A stretch of 64,000 nt of DNA. It comes from Magicicada septendecula (Eukaryota; Arthropoda; Insecta; Hemiptera; Cicadidae). The stretch's first letter is position 1, and each line of letters opens with the position of its first letter. Positions 1-11,271 of the stretch are shown piece by piece. The notes under the pieces are model-generated. The model was not told the DNA's origin, did not search any database, and saw only the letters and a program-made list of their open reading frames with translations. The stretch covers positions 347,719,611 through 347,783,610 of the forward strand of contig CM068367.1 in assembly GCA_034769895.1 (NCBI GenBank), given 5' to 3'. The translations under genes and the position numbers were made by a program.

Positions 1-905
1 TTTTCCGACGCTATATTTGGATTCATACAGATGTATAGATTTGTTTCTGTATTTTAGTAAAAAGCGGTTTCACCGTGACGACAGTACAGTAACACACGGG
101 CCTCTCGAATTTTACGGTAAATTTTGCGTCGTTGTGAACGTTTTGATTGTTATTTTCGTTCTGGTATATCGTACCGCACAATTCCTTCATGAAATTCGTT
201 GACGTACTCTCAACAGCTCGAGAAACCGACCGAGTAAAGGTCACTTGTAAAGTGTAGAATCTGGTGAAGCCATCTCTGTGATTTGTCGTCGAGAGGAACG
301 GAGTAAAATATTTAAAGCAACAAATTGAATATGGGGGAGGCATATAGTAGGGTTGAAACAGGATGAGGCATGTTGTGCTTAACCACATGACTGGTCATCA
401 ATTAGGCAGAGATCTAGAGAGTGCGCAAGCACGCACGCACGCACAAAGCTGCGGTGGTTACACATCATTCGTCACATCCGCCACTGCACCAGCTCAGCTC
501 GCCCATTGCTCATTATAACTAAATAACAAATGGTAGAATTTCGTAACTAATACGCCAGCTGTGGCGTACGTAGTGGTCCCTTGATGTTTTTGTTTTATAC
601 GTTACGATTGTGTAACAGCACCGGAAAGAGTAATCTGAAACCGCAGTAAATTGTGTGAACTTCTTAAGTGTATTATTTATGTACGCTTCTAGATTACGTT
701 CATAATGTGTTTATGTTATGTAGTGTACAACACACACGACAGAAGTATTATTTGAGAAAGTTTTCGACTTTGACGTTTTGATTCTATATAAATTCATACA
801 AATGATTTGATAACTGCCTTTTGTTGTGAAAGGAGTCGATTCATACCGATGAATCCATTCAATACTTCGGTGCCACTGTTGCAAAAGACGGCACAAGTGT
901 AGCAG
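1..905. other. AT-rich sequence without a recognisable gene
   Basis: No recognisable coding segment. Short open frames occur on both strands but lack protein-like composition or splice context. A short GCAC/CGCA simple repeat lies near 428-447. Confidence 0.5.
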
Positions 906-1007
906 AAATAAATATCGGTATGGAGAACCATACATGACTTCCATGTTCTAAGATTTATATTTAAAATAATTTACGAAATGAAATGTTTCCATAGAAACTA
1001 CTTCTTT

Positions 1008-1179
1008 CCACTTATTGCTTCAGCCTTAACCACAGTACTGTGGTCACTAACGTATACCACCACACGTTATCGCACTCGATTTTCACTGATGATGGCAGTC
1101 GACGGCACTGCCGAAACGTTTGGTTTTGCAGAAAACATTGGACTACGGCCAAACAGCCCGGGAAGGAATTTTAACAACA
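1008..1179 (+). mobile_element. Small (about 172 bp) hammerhead-like insertion element, copy 1
   Basis: Comparison with copy B of the host repeat shows that this block interrupts the sequence CTTCTTTGTT..CCGATAACG. It is flanked by near-identical 12-bp direct repeats, AACTACTTCTTT at 996-1007 and AATTACTTCTTT at 1180-1191, which look like a target-site duplication. Inside, CTGATGA at 1086-1092 is followed by a hairpin with arms GGCAGT and ACTGCC and then GAAAC at 1113-1117. That arrangement resembles a hammerhead ribozyme core. A diverged minus-strand copy lies at 52624-52780. Class assignment (retrozyme-like, SINE-like or other) is inference. Confidence 0.65.
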
Positions 1180-1374
1180 AATTACTTCTTTGTTGCCGAT
1201 AACGTAGTACAAATATAAAAATTATCCTCTCCCCATTCAACTATAATTTTCATTTATAGAAAATTACCCCCACCCCGTTCAACTAGCCTCTTCATTTATA
1301 GATATTTCATCTACGTTTCTACAGTGGATTATTAAGATCTTCTTATCAGGATACTTTATTGATCAAAATTAAGT

Positions 1375-2365
1375 ACTTTACTCTTGTTACAACAACAAAT
1401 GTTTCAGGTAAACTGCCCTTTCCCTTAACCGATCTTCACCAAAATCAACAGGCCTTGAGTACTCTAAAATTTAGGGACGTATGCAAAAACGTATTTGATT
1501 ATGTTTGAATTTACGGCAGTTATCGTTCGTCATAGAAAAAATTACCCTTGTTATCACATAAAACGTTGCAGGTAAACTACACCTTTCTCTTAACTGATCT
1601 TCACCAAAATCAATAGGTCTTGTGTCCTCTACAATTCAGGGGTGCATGCAAAACATTATTTGATTCTGTTTGAATGTGCGGCAGTTATCGTTCGTCATAG
1701 AAACAATTACTCTTGTTAAAACATTAAAAGTGGCAGGTAAACTACCCCTTTCCCTTAACCGATCTTCACCAAAATCAATAGACCATGAGTCCTCTACAAC
1801 TTAGGCACATATGTAAAAAATTATTTGATTCTGTTTGAATTTACGGCAGTTATCGTTCTTCATGGAAAAAATTACCCATGTTAAAGCATAAATCGTTGCA
1901 GGTAAACTACCCATTTTCCTAAACCGATCTTCAAAAAAAAAAATAGGTCTTGAGAACTCTACAATTCAGGGGTGTATACAAAACATTATTTGATTCTGTT
2001 TGAATTTGCGGCTGTTATCGTTTGCCATAGAAAATACCCTTGTTAAAACAAAAAACGTTTCTGGTAAACTACTCCTTTCCCTTAACCGATCTTCACCAAA
2101 AACAACAGGTCTTGAAAACTCATCTATTCAGAGTTGCATGCAAAAAATTATTTGATTATGTTTGAATTTGCGGCTGTTATCGTTTGCCATAGAAAATACC
2201 CTTGTTAAAACATAAAACGTTGCAGGTAAACTATCCCTTTCCCTAAACCGATCTTCACCAAAAACAGTAGGTCTTGAGAACTCTACAATTCAGGGCTGTA
2301 TGCAAAACGTTATTTGATTCTGTTTGAATTTGCGGCTGTTATCGTTTGCCATAGAAAAAATCTAT
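1375..2365. repeat. Tandem array, six units of about 162-165 bp
   Basis: The landmark CAGGTAAAC (or a close variant) recurs at about 1405, 1569, 1734, 1899, 2061 and 2223, giving periods of 162-165 bp. Each unit also carries a CCGATCTTCA(C) block, an ACTCTACAATTCAGG-like block, TTATTTGATT(C/A)TGTTTGAAT and a GCGGC(A/T)GTTATCGTT block. The units have diverged by substitutions and small indels, so the array is not recent. A single unit of the same type is present at about 14101-14270 in copy B, which suggests expansion inside copy A. Confidence 0.85.
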
Positions 2366-2399
2366 AGACACACAGACACTTTTTCGAAAAATGACTTTT

Positions 2400-3259
2400 T
2401 TCATGACTTTATATTCAATCAATATAATTTTTTTTTACTTTTCAAAGTAATCTCCAGCAACATCTATGCACTTGTCCCATCTCTTTACAAGCTTTTTTAT
2501 TCCCTCAGCAAAGAATTCTTTACCTTGATGTCGAAGCCAGTTTTGGACTTTTTCCTTCACTTCTTCATTGGTATTGAACTTGGCACCACGCAAAGTCTCC
2601 TTGAGTGGGCCAAACAAGAAAAAGTCAGATAGGGCAAGGTCAGGGCTATATGGGGGATGAGGCAGGATCTCCCAACCTATTTTTTTATTGTTTCGAGCGT
2701 CAGTTTTGCCGTGTGTGGGCGGGCATTATCGTGAAGAAGAATCACACCTTTCCTCTGCCATCCCGGACATTTCTTCTTCAATGCAGGATTAACTTTGTTC
2801 ACAATCATGTCAGAATAGTACTGACTATTGATGGTACGCTGGTCTTGTAGGTAATCACAGAAAATTGGGCCTTGGGAGCTCAAAAAGATGGTTAACATCA
2901 CCTTACCACCCGATGGCTGGGTTTTGAATTTCTTTTTGGCGGGTGAACTGGAATGCTTCCACTCCATGCTTTGTCGCTTTGACTCAGGTTCAAAATAGTG
3001 AATCCATGTTAGTGGTTATAGTGGTCCCAAATAGAAAAATCTTATAACAGAACGCTGTTCTTCGAAACTACTGTCCTCAAGAGAACACGCCATCGTAAAT
3101 AAAACTGTACTGGTTATGTTTATGCAATATATTATTGAACAGCTGATCAAAACCCACAACGACGTTGCCAGGTAACACTCCTGCCAGTTTCAATCAGCTG
3201 CTACAATTAATTTATTTTCTACAACTGTTTGTCTGTTTACTTATTGAATGAGCCTCGTA
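2400..3259 (-). mobile_element. Internally deleted mariner transposon
   Basis: The minus strand begins near 3259 with a terminal-repeat-like ACGAGGCTCATTCAATAAGT. An ATG at 3093 starts about 22 residues of transposase N-terminus (ACSLEDSSFEEQRSVIRF). The sequence then jumps to the second half of the catalytic domain (TWIHYFEPESKRQSMEWKH) near 3016 and runs to a TAA stop at 2435. Roughly half of the usual 340-350 residue transposase is missing, including the DNA-binding domain and the first catalytic aspartate. The 2400-side terminal repeat is not clear. The element abuts the end of repeat copy A. Confidence 0.85.
2435..3093 (-). pseudogene. Mariner-family transposase pseudogene
   Basis: This is the remnant of a Tc1/mariner DDE transposase, the enzyme that cuts and pastes the element. 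Two of the three catalytic acidic positions are still visible: HDNARPHTA (second D) and YSPDLALSDFF (third D, the mariner DxxxSD block). The first, normally in GDETW just before TWIH, falls in the internal deletion. There is also a frameshift in an A-run near 2678-2682, where TIKK passes into GWEILPHPPYSPD in another frame. The C-terminal part, with PLKETLRGAKF and the final GDYFEK, is readable to the stop. With the deletion and frameshift it cannot make active enzyme. Family assignment is firm from the motifs; the subfamily is not assigned. Confidence 0.88.
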
Positions 3260-3399
3260 TTTAAGACAACAATAGAAAGTAATGTAACGTGTGGTGCTGA
3301 GAAGTGTGGAAAAGTACATAACATATGAGGGAAAACTTACGAGCCATGGAACTGCGATACTGTAGACTTACATTGCAGGATAGTATTCAAAATGAAGAA

Positions 3400-3805
3400 A
3401 TACGAGAAAGAATGAATATAAACCAGAGACAAAATTGATGCAAAAAGATTTTTCAGATGGTAAGGGCATGTGTGTCGTATGGGCAATGATAGATGGCCAA
3501 AGACATTACTAGAGTGCGCACCCCCTGAAAGAAGAAAAAGAGGGAGGCCACTAAAGACTTGGGTAGAAGGTATTAGGAATGCAATGGCACAGAGGAATCT
3601 GAAGGAATGATTGGAAAGATCGTAAAATTTGGAAGCTAAGGTAGGAAATACGACTTTAAATGTTGTGTTCGAAAAGGCAAAAAGAGTAATGGAGTGGAAG
3701 TAAATTTAGTCATCACTGCCACTGAGATTGAACAGTCCGAAGAGCTTAAAAAAGCGGTCACAATTCCTCAGCGGATGTAAAGTTGTTATGATGATGGCGA
3801 TGATA
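3400..3805 (+). pseudogene. LINE reverse-transcriptase ORF, C-terminal fragment
   Basis: The plus strand reads RWPKTLLECAPPERRKRGRP followed by LKTWVEGIRNAMAQRNL, preceded by a GHV-like segment. This is the arginine-rich C-terminal tail typical of APE-type non-LTR retrotransposon polyproteins. Stops and frame changes interrupt it. The fragment ends in an ATGATGATGG/GATGAT tail followed by A-rich sequence at 3787-3808, as expected for a 5'-truncated LINE insertion with a simple-repeat 3' end. No reverse-transcriptase palm domain remains. Confidence 0.75.
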
Positions 3806-3808
3806 AAA

Positions 3809-6800
3809 ACATATCGATTTTTCGTGTTTTTTTTGCCAGTTACATGTTAAATGATGTAAAAAACTAATTAGAACGCTTAATATACACATCAGCTTTGTTT
3901 GGATATGACTGGGGTCGGTTGAGCGTGTTCATTACGCTATAAAACGCGGTTCAGTTTTTGGCGTGGCGTGGCGTGGCGTGCAGTTGGTTAGGTTTTAATA
4001 ATTTCACTGTTGTGTAAGTGCTCCGTGCATAAAGGAACAGCCTCAGCCTCAGCCTGTATGTATGTAAAGTGCATACACATACCGAGTAACAATGGCAGCG
4101 TTTTGTTCCCTGCCTTGAATTATTGAAATCCCCATGTCTGGCAGCGCTTTGTTCCGTCTTAGCTTTCCCACTGACATGAAATTGCATTTCATTTTCTCAA
4201 CCGACGATGCCTGCCTTAAGTAAAGAAGGCTTGATTTATCACGGTGGCTCGTTTACTCCTTCGGAATTCGAATCGCGTCGCGAAGGTATAGCAGTAAGAT
4301 TTTCAGGTCTTTATACAGCAGATTGGCTTAGTTATTTACAAATTTGAATATCTAAATTGTAGTTTTAGCATGTTGGATTAATGGCGATTGGTCATTTTAA
4401 GCGCTGATGATCTACTTTCTTTGGACTACTTGTTATCGTAAGTCGACGTTAATCCTGTGAACGTGAACCGTATAGTGGTTCTAATAGAGTGACATGCATG
4501 GTATTCAGAATTGTATACTCCACGTAACTGTCGAAGAAACTGTAATTGTAATCGAAGGTGATGTTTCATTCGAAATGTTAGAGCCACTGAGAAATGCGAA
4601 TGTATTGTGAGCTGATGCCGTATGTGGATTTGGTGGTTGTACGTTTGTCCGATTAAATCGCGCGTCGCAATAATAAAAAACGCTCTGAATTCTCGAATTC
4701 AAGAACTCTCTTCAACAGCGAAACCGTTTTTGTCTAAAGCAACAGTACAAAGTAGACTGAAACATTTTGAAAACGTTCCAACAAGTGCGGAACACAAATA
4801 GTGACATCATAAAATTTACTTACAATTTATCGCAATACAGCCCGACTGTGTGTGTTCAATACAGAGACACTTATCGGCGTCGCCATTGGCGTTGTAAGCT
4901 ATTGTTTAATTATGTGGCTTATGTAAACAGCGACGCTCTCAGTTTGGTTTGCATAGTACAAATAGTTTTCAAGTGATGACACACTTTGTTTGCTGGCTTC
5001 AAAGAGCCGCTCTTCAGATAGCAGCACACAAATAACTTTTCGTGGTAAAAGTTATCTGACCGCGTTTAGAGGGGAAGGTTCTCTGATGCCATAAACACAA
5101 TTGGCTTGGGCGTTGTACAGTAGACGGATCCTATAATGACGTATGGCCGCGTTTATTGGCACGGGAATCCTGCCGACTATTTCATATATGCTGCAGTTTT
5201 TTTTTTTTTATTGAACCCCAGAGGGTCGTGACTCCTGATACGTGGTACCGTACGTGCGAGCGGGAGTCTATAAGTGTATTTCAGACCAAAGAATTATTTC
5301 GCTCTTTGTAAAACTTGTTACTGAAATATTTTCAGACCGTAATTAGAGAATTGTTTACATCATTATTCATGAGGAAGAATAAAGTTTATTTTAAATACGT
5401 GTTTTGCTTCTCTGTGCTAGGAGGAGATTAAAAGATTAATTTAGTTTTAAGATTTTATTTAAAGATAAAATTACAGATTTTTGTTTCGTGACTGTAAGTT
5501 TTTTGGCACCGAACCAACTTGAGCGAATCAGAAGGAAATTACAATTAATTAATTTGGTCTGTACGACCAATGAGGTGTTCAGCAAAACGTGCTGTGTACG
5601 TCTGCTGATTTCATTTACTAATTAACTACGATGACGGTGTTCATTGTACGGTGGCTAGGGCTGAGCTGAGGAGTGGTCGTAGCAACTGTTATTTTTTAAA
5701 TTAGTTCTCCGTCATGAAGCGAACGTAAGCACCGAACACGCGCGTCCGCAGACATCAATCCATCGTTGCTGTAATTAATTCTCAGTCCGACTTCAGCAAG
5801 CGGTATTAACTTGCCCATCCAACTCATTAAATTCTGATGACTTACGTTTGTACTCCATGTAGGATACTACACGGCTGTCGCTTGCCCGCAGTAGGATGTC
5901 CCGTCGTCGTCAGTGTGTCATACAATTAAATGCATTTCGTTACAGCCATACTTCAGTGTACACTTCTTGTGAGCACATCAAAAGCGTTTTACGGTCTGTA
6001 AGAAAAAAAAATAGAGCATGATAAATGTACTGTACAGCAAGTCGTTTAAGAGTAAAAGAAAAAAATAAATAAATAAATGTACGTATACATTGTGACGCCT
6101 TTGTATTTCTAAAGCTGTGCAAAGTCTAAAATAGAATTCTGTGAGATAAGAGAAGTGACAGGTATGAAATCAGATATGCTCCGTCGGAATGATAATGGCC
6201 ACGGAAACGTTGCCAAACACGAACTGTACGTACGACTATGACTGACAAGAAAATTTAGCTCTTCAGAAATATGCGTTCCACGTATTCAGCGACGTTTGTT
6301 ACTGATTTACGAATGTCTCACAAGTTTCGGATAGCATACATGTTTCCAATTCAAAACTTTTATTTGGTTAAGTACAAAGCCAAGATCTAAACTTTGGCGT
6401 ATCTAATACTCGGTAAAACCATTGGTTTCATCTACAAAAACTGTGGCCCTTTTTTGTCTGTATTACTGAACGGGTTGAAAGTAATTAACGCATTTATTGA
6501 TATCGTTAATGGTTTTCTGTTACAAACTGTCCGTAAACGTGAGCTGCCTTTAAGCCGATTAGTGTACATTCTTTCCGTAGAAGAACACGTTTACGTCCAG
6601 TAAGATTGAACGAGATATCGTCCTTTTACGGAATTTCTTTTTTTTTGTATACATAAAAAGATGTGTGGGCTAACAGAACAAGAGATAAACCGCATTCAAA
6701 ATGAACGGCTGGCGAAGTCATTCATCTGGATTTAGCTAACAGACGTAAAGCCTTCACAGAACTACCATATGTTACGTCCCTTCTCCCCCCCCCCCCCGAA

Positions 6801-8821
6801 CATTCTCCCTCGCTTGCTTATTCTCTGTTTTCTCTATCCAAGTCTCTCTTCAATCTATGTGAGCGGCCTCGAAAACACACACAAAACGATCACGCACGGA
6901 ATACAAACTACTTTCATTAAAAGTTGAATCTTTATTCCTAACTAGGCATTAGACTACCGAAATGGCTCTTTCATAAAACTAATTCACAACTTTAATCATA
7001 TCAGGAATCCAGGTGGATTGAGATATCATAGTGTCTTTGTCTGCATAGTGGGAAACTTACCTTTAAGTCGACTCTTCTTATAGAAAGTGTATTTATACCA
7101 AAGAAGTATTTAACTAGTAATTAACTAAAGTATACAACTATAATTATTCGAGAAGAGATATACAGATTTTATTTTGAAAACACAGAATTCGTATGTGAAG
7201 AAGCCGCGTATACGGTGCACCCATTGCTGGACCGTCAAGTAAATTGTAACATAGAAATCGTTTCAGAGAATGGTATAAAAAATTGTATAACATCGTTGTT
7301 TAGATAAACCGGAATTCGTGGACAATGCTAGGACGTTTTTAAGTATTTTGAAACGCTGGTTTAATGGACCATGCTGACGCCTCGTTTGGTATCCAATGTT
7401 CTGACGCCATGTTTCCACTCTGTCCTAACTGCTAGCCAGCGATAAGGTACAAGTATTCAGTGTTGTGATGATATCTTAAAAAAATATACCGTAGAACGTA
7501 GTTTGCACTAGCCCGTTTGTAAACATATCGCTCATTAAATATATTTTACTAGAATATGAAATTACAGTATTGTAATAATTTATTTCAACGTGTATCTCTC
7601 ACATGATAATGTAGTATTCACTTTAACACGTTAAGCAACATAATTCATGTTAAATCAAAGAGACATGTGTTGGCTGAGTTTTTCTTTGACGGCAGTGGTT
7701 CGCCTGTGTCTCGCGCAATGTTTTATTCATGATTAGCTCCCGTATTCTCTACACTAAATTAGATCAGAACACAGATAGAAAGTAAAAACAATTATTTTCG
7801 AAAATATCGACAGTTTTTTTTTTGAACTGAAACACAAACCGCGTACGTAAAACTCCTTCATATCATAATAATCATTATTATACAAAAATATAATTACTAT
7901 TTTTTAACGCGTATAAAACCAACTAAATTTAATAAGCAATTAGTTTTTCAAAAAGCGAGAGAGGGTGAGGGGGATAGTGAAATTAATGAAAACTTTATTA
8001 GAAAACATCATTTATTGTTATGATATCACATTATTTTTTGTGCATTAGTTTTATTGTCTTTGTGAAAAGTATACAGCCGAATCGTTTTTGATCATTTAGG
8101 AGTACTGCATTAGGCTTACAACAGGAATACACAGATATTTTCATTGATAGGCCTAAATAATAAGGCCAGCATACAGTCTTATACTGTGAGGTGTTAAAGG
8201 CACAAATAGTGAATAAATCGTAGAGAATCTGAATTTAAAAGATTAAATTTAAATTAATTCAATCTGCTTGGTAATGTGTTATTAATTCAACGCATGTTTC
8301 ATACAGTTTAATGAGAGGTCAGACTAGCACAGTGTAAGACTTTGTTATACAGCTTCCATGTACAAAACTATAAAGCACTGTATAGTAGCCACGGTCGGAG
8401 CGCTTTGATGTATAATACTGTGTACTTAGAAGTACGTCATATCGTACCACCTCTGTACGCCATATCGTATTGTCCCGTTAGTAAAATGATATCGTCACAC
8501 TCAGTCCACGTGGTCGCGGCGTTGCCAATTAGTATTCTTCAAGTGTAATTAATTAATTATATCTTCAATGAGATCGACCCGTCATATCGTCTTCTTTCTG
8601 TTGTCGGTGTAGGCCATTGCTTAAGTGTACACAAAAACATGTTAACAAAACAATTTTGTTAACTTTAGAGGTGGAAAAAAAATCACTGACAACATTGCTT
8701 TGATTGCCGTCGTTAATGGTTAAAACGTGGCAATAATGCGAAATAAATAGCGTAGACATAATATGTAATTATTTTATTGTCTGTAATGACAAACTATAAT
8801 ATACGTTTTCTGTTGTTGTAG
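3809..8821. other. AT-rich non-coding stretch
   Basis: No recognisable gene or transposon domain. It contains a GGCGT direct repeat at 3959-3980, a poly-T tract near 5195-5209, a poly-C tract at 6786-6797 and several poly-A/T runs. Small open frames, for example 6394-6603, show no recognisable motif. If the exons proposed at 8822 and 34292 are real, this is probably intron. Confidence 0.45.
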
Positions 8822-8869
8822 GTGAGCCGGCCAGTCAGACCAGTCGACATACCTGGGACATTACTTCAG
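8822..8869 (+). other. Candidate 48-nt microexon
   Basis: A GC-richer 48-nt block sits between an acceptor-like sequence (pyrimidine-rich run ending TTGTTGTAG at 8821) and a GTGATT donor at 8870. Its length is a multiple of three. In the phase where the upstream exon supplies one base it reads (x)EPASQTSRHTWDITS without a stop. It ends with one base left over, which matches the phase needed by the candidate exon at 34292. Another frame has an immediate TGA. I do not recognise the peptide. Short splice-site pairs occur by chance, so this remains a candidate; antisense function or no function are alternatives. Confidence 0.3.
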
Positions 8870-10776
8870 GTGATTACTTACGCACTGGTGTTTTTATTTT
8901 TACATTTTTTCACTAACCTTTAATTAATCTTAAGTTTAGAAATTAAAGTACCAGTAGTTGTCCTTCGAATTTGAAGATGAGGCGCATGGAGTAGGTCAGT
9001 TAGCGATAAAGTGGAAGTGGACTACGTTGCCCCAACAGTTGTCATAAAAATGCATTTAATTTTGTACGTTAGAAAAGTTCATATAGGCTATGTGACGGGT
9101 AAAAGATAGGACAGTTGACGTCAGTTTTTGTAATTGTGAACACAGTGGTCTCGTCTGTTTTGTGCAGAAATTTCCAACACTGAAAAAAAAGTAAAGGAAA
9201 ATATAATGATGGAATTATTCAAAGGGACAGTCGCCAATATTTCAGGGCGCTTTGTGGGCGGTAAAGCACAAATTCTTCTCTTCCCCCAACCCTAATGGCA
9301 ACTGTCAAACCCTCGGACCCTCCTGTTTACCGTAAGCAATTTTTCTCATAAAGTAATCGAATGCCATGTGTTTGCATCGGTGCCGTTACCATTAATTTTA
9401 TCCTAAATTGTAGTTTTGGCGTTTCTATAGTGTTATAATTTTAAGCAATTTGATGTAGTGTGCGTAACTTTGTATGACCGTTTAGTTAAACCGTACTACA
9501 CTGACATTTGAGGTTAACATATGTTATTGTTTGCACGATATTTCGGCATGCCAGTCACTGTTAATAAAAATTTTAATTATTACTTAGATTTATTAAGTTC
9601 ACATAGACATATTAGTACCTTTACAATTTACAATTATATATATAGGCTACATAAGCTCACAACATTTAAACATAGTGATAGGCGGATTACATGAAGTAAA
9701 AATCAGTGCCGAAGCTTTATTCACATCATATCCAACGATAGCTACGATTGTAAATTGCACACAGACAGTATAAATGCGCTTGCTTGTGGTTGCCAAAATT
9801 GTATTCCAGTTAAATGATGGAAGCAGAAACACGAAAGAAAGCCCGTTTACGTGTAGTGTGTAGAATCGAGGTGCGAGACGGCGTGTTTCGTGTCTGCCAA
9901 TTCTTGCTCATGTACGAAGTTTGTTGGCTAGCCAAATACTTGTCGCAACCAGTATTAATATGCTGTTTCCTATAAATCTGTTTTATAAAGTTTTTGTTTA
10001 GTATCGTGTAATTCACACAAGCGTTCCTTTCATTTTGTTGTATCAATACAAATTGAAAGTAACAAAGCAAACAGGTGTGGTGGAGGATTCATTGGAGTGG
10101 TGGGGTTTTCGCGTGCACACCGAACTTACTTATGCTAATCTCAGTTCGCCGGGATGCTTTATCGTGATTTATTCTTCTTCTATTTGATCTTTATAAATCC
10201 GTGCTCTTATCTTTCGCTCATGTAGTCTCGCTGTTGTGTGTAATATTTCGTGTTGTTGCATATTCATATGCAAATACCGCTCTTGCGTATTTATTTATTT
10301 CATAAGTTTCTATAGGCCGCTTATGTAAGTTTAGCCGGGCGTTTGCTTATTTATAGTTTTTGTATACTTTACAAAAGGAACAGATTATTGTTATAAATAA
10401 AATTAAGTAACATGTTCATAAAAGGACTGAAATCTTTGTTATGAGATTAGTTCCTACGCGTTTTAAATTCAGTAGCATTAGTGGGAATATGTGAGCGCGT
10501 CTGGGAGATGTTAATCTACCCTTTGTGTTACGTTACAGTTACTTTACATATTATCGCCAAGTTTTCTACACTGGTGCTTGTTGGAGTCAAGTTTCGGGGG
10601 CTTGGTTACTAAAATCTAAGTGGGTTTTACAGCTTCTAGATCTACTGAGCCTAGGGTATCCCTTTCCCCAATAGCATACAATAGTGTCAGCCATTTTGCC
10701 TTCCTGAAATGCCGTAGAAAGGAGTATACTATTTACTTGTTATTAGTTACCTTCATCAATGATTGATAATGGGTCA
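8870..10776. other. AT-rich non-coding stretch
   Basis: No recognisable coding or mobile sequence. Short minus-strand open frames at 9647-10070 have no known motif and are likely chance frames. Confidence 0.45.
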
Positions 10777-11093
10777 AAGTCCGAAACACGTCGGTATTGA
10801 ATCTTCCAAGTAGTAGAGGAAAAACATTTTTTGATAACAGTTATTTATAAATTATACAATCAGTACGGTATGCAGTTCTTATTTACCAAAAATTAATTTT
10901 AACTTTTCGTTTTGCGTGTGTTTAAAATATGCAGAAGTCCGAAACACGTCGGTATTGAATCTTCCAAGTAGCAGAAGAAAAAACATTTTTTGATAACAGT
11001 TATTTATAAATTATACAATCAGTACGGTATGCAGTTCTTATTTAACAAAAATTAATTTTAACTTTTCGTTTTGCGTGTGTTTAAAATATGCAG
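10777..11093. repeat. Two-unit tandem duplication, 158 bp period
   Basis: The block beginning AAGTCCGAAACACGTCGG is repeated back to back: unit 1 at 10777-10934 and unit 2 at 10935-11093. The copies differ at only a few positions, including one extra A in an A-run, GTAGTAGAGG versus GTAGCAGAAG, and TTTACC versus TTTAAC. Such high identity points to a recent duplication. Unit 1 is preceded by TGATAATGGG, so TGATAATG..GTCCGAAAC at its left edge resembles the hammerhead-like motif seen elsewhere in the window. Confidence 0.9.
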
Positions 11094-11221
11094 ATTTACT
11101 GAGCCACGAAAAGAACGTCGACCCCCACATAAATGTGTTTATTTAACTTAGTGTTACGTTATGATCTGGACTAATTTCATAAACGGGATTCGAACGAGGT
11201 ACAATTGTTATACGATACGGC

Positions 11222-11271
11222 GTAATTGCACGCTATTACATGTAATTGCGATGCGGGTGCTGCGTAATTGC
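11222..11271 (+). promoter_or_regulatory. Cluster of three GTAATTGC motifs
   Basis: GTAATTGC occurs at 11222, 11242 and 11263, with 20-21 bp spacing (about two helical turns). Each contains TAATTG, the core bound by many homeodomain proteins. A regulatory role is inference; no promoter or gene is adjacent. Confidence 0.25.

Larger units (their letters stand above)
911..2400. repeat. Unclassified interspersed repeat, copy A (with internal tandem array)
   Basis: This segment is collinear with 13741-14310. Both copies start at AATATCGG followed by ATGGAGAACC, share ACTTCCATG, AAGATTTATATTTAAA, the CCGATAACGTAGTAC block, ATTTATAGAAAATTACCC and CTACAGTGGATTATTA, and end around GACACTTTT(T)CG followed by AAAATGACTTTT. 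Copy A differs in carrying a roughly 172-bp insertion at 1008-1179 and an expanded tandem array. No transposase or reverse transcriptase was seen inside it, so it may be a non-autonomous transposon or a piece of a larger element. Strand is arbitrary. Confidence 0.75.

Noticed and set aside
11185..11200. GGGATTCGAAC resembling a tRNA B box
   Set aside because: No A box at the right distance and no cloverleaf could be drawn.
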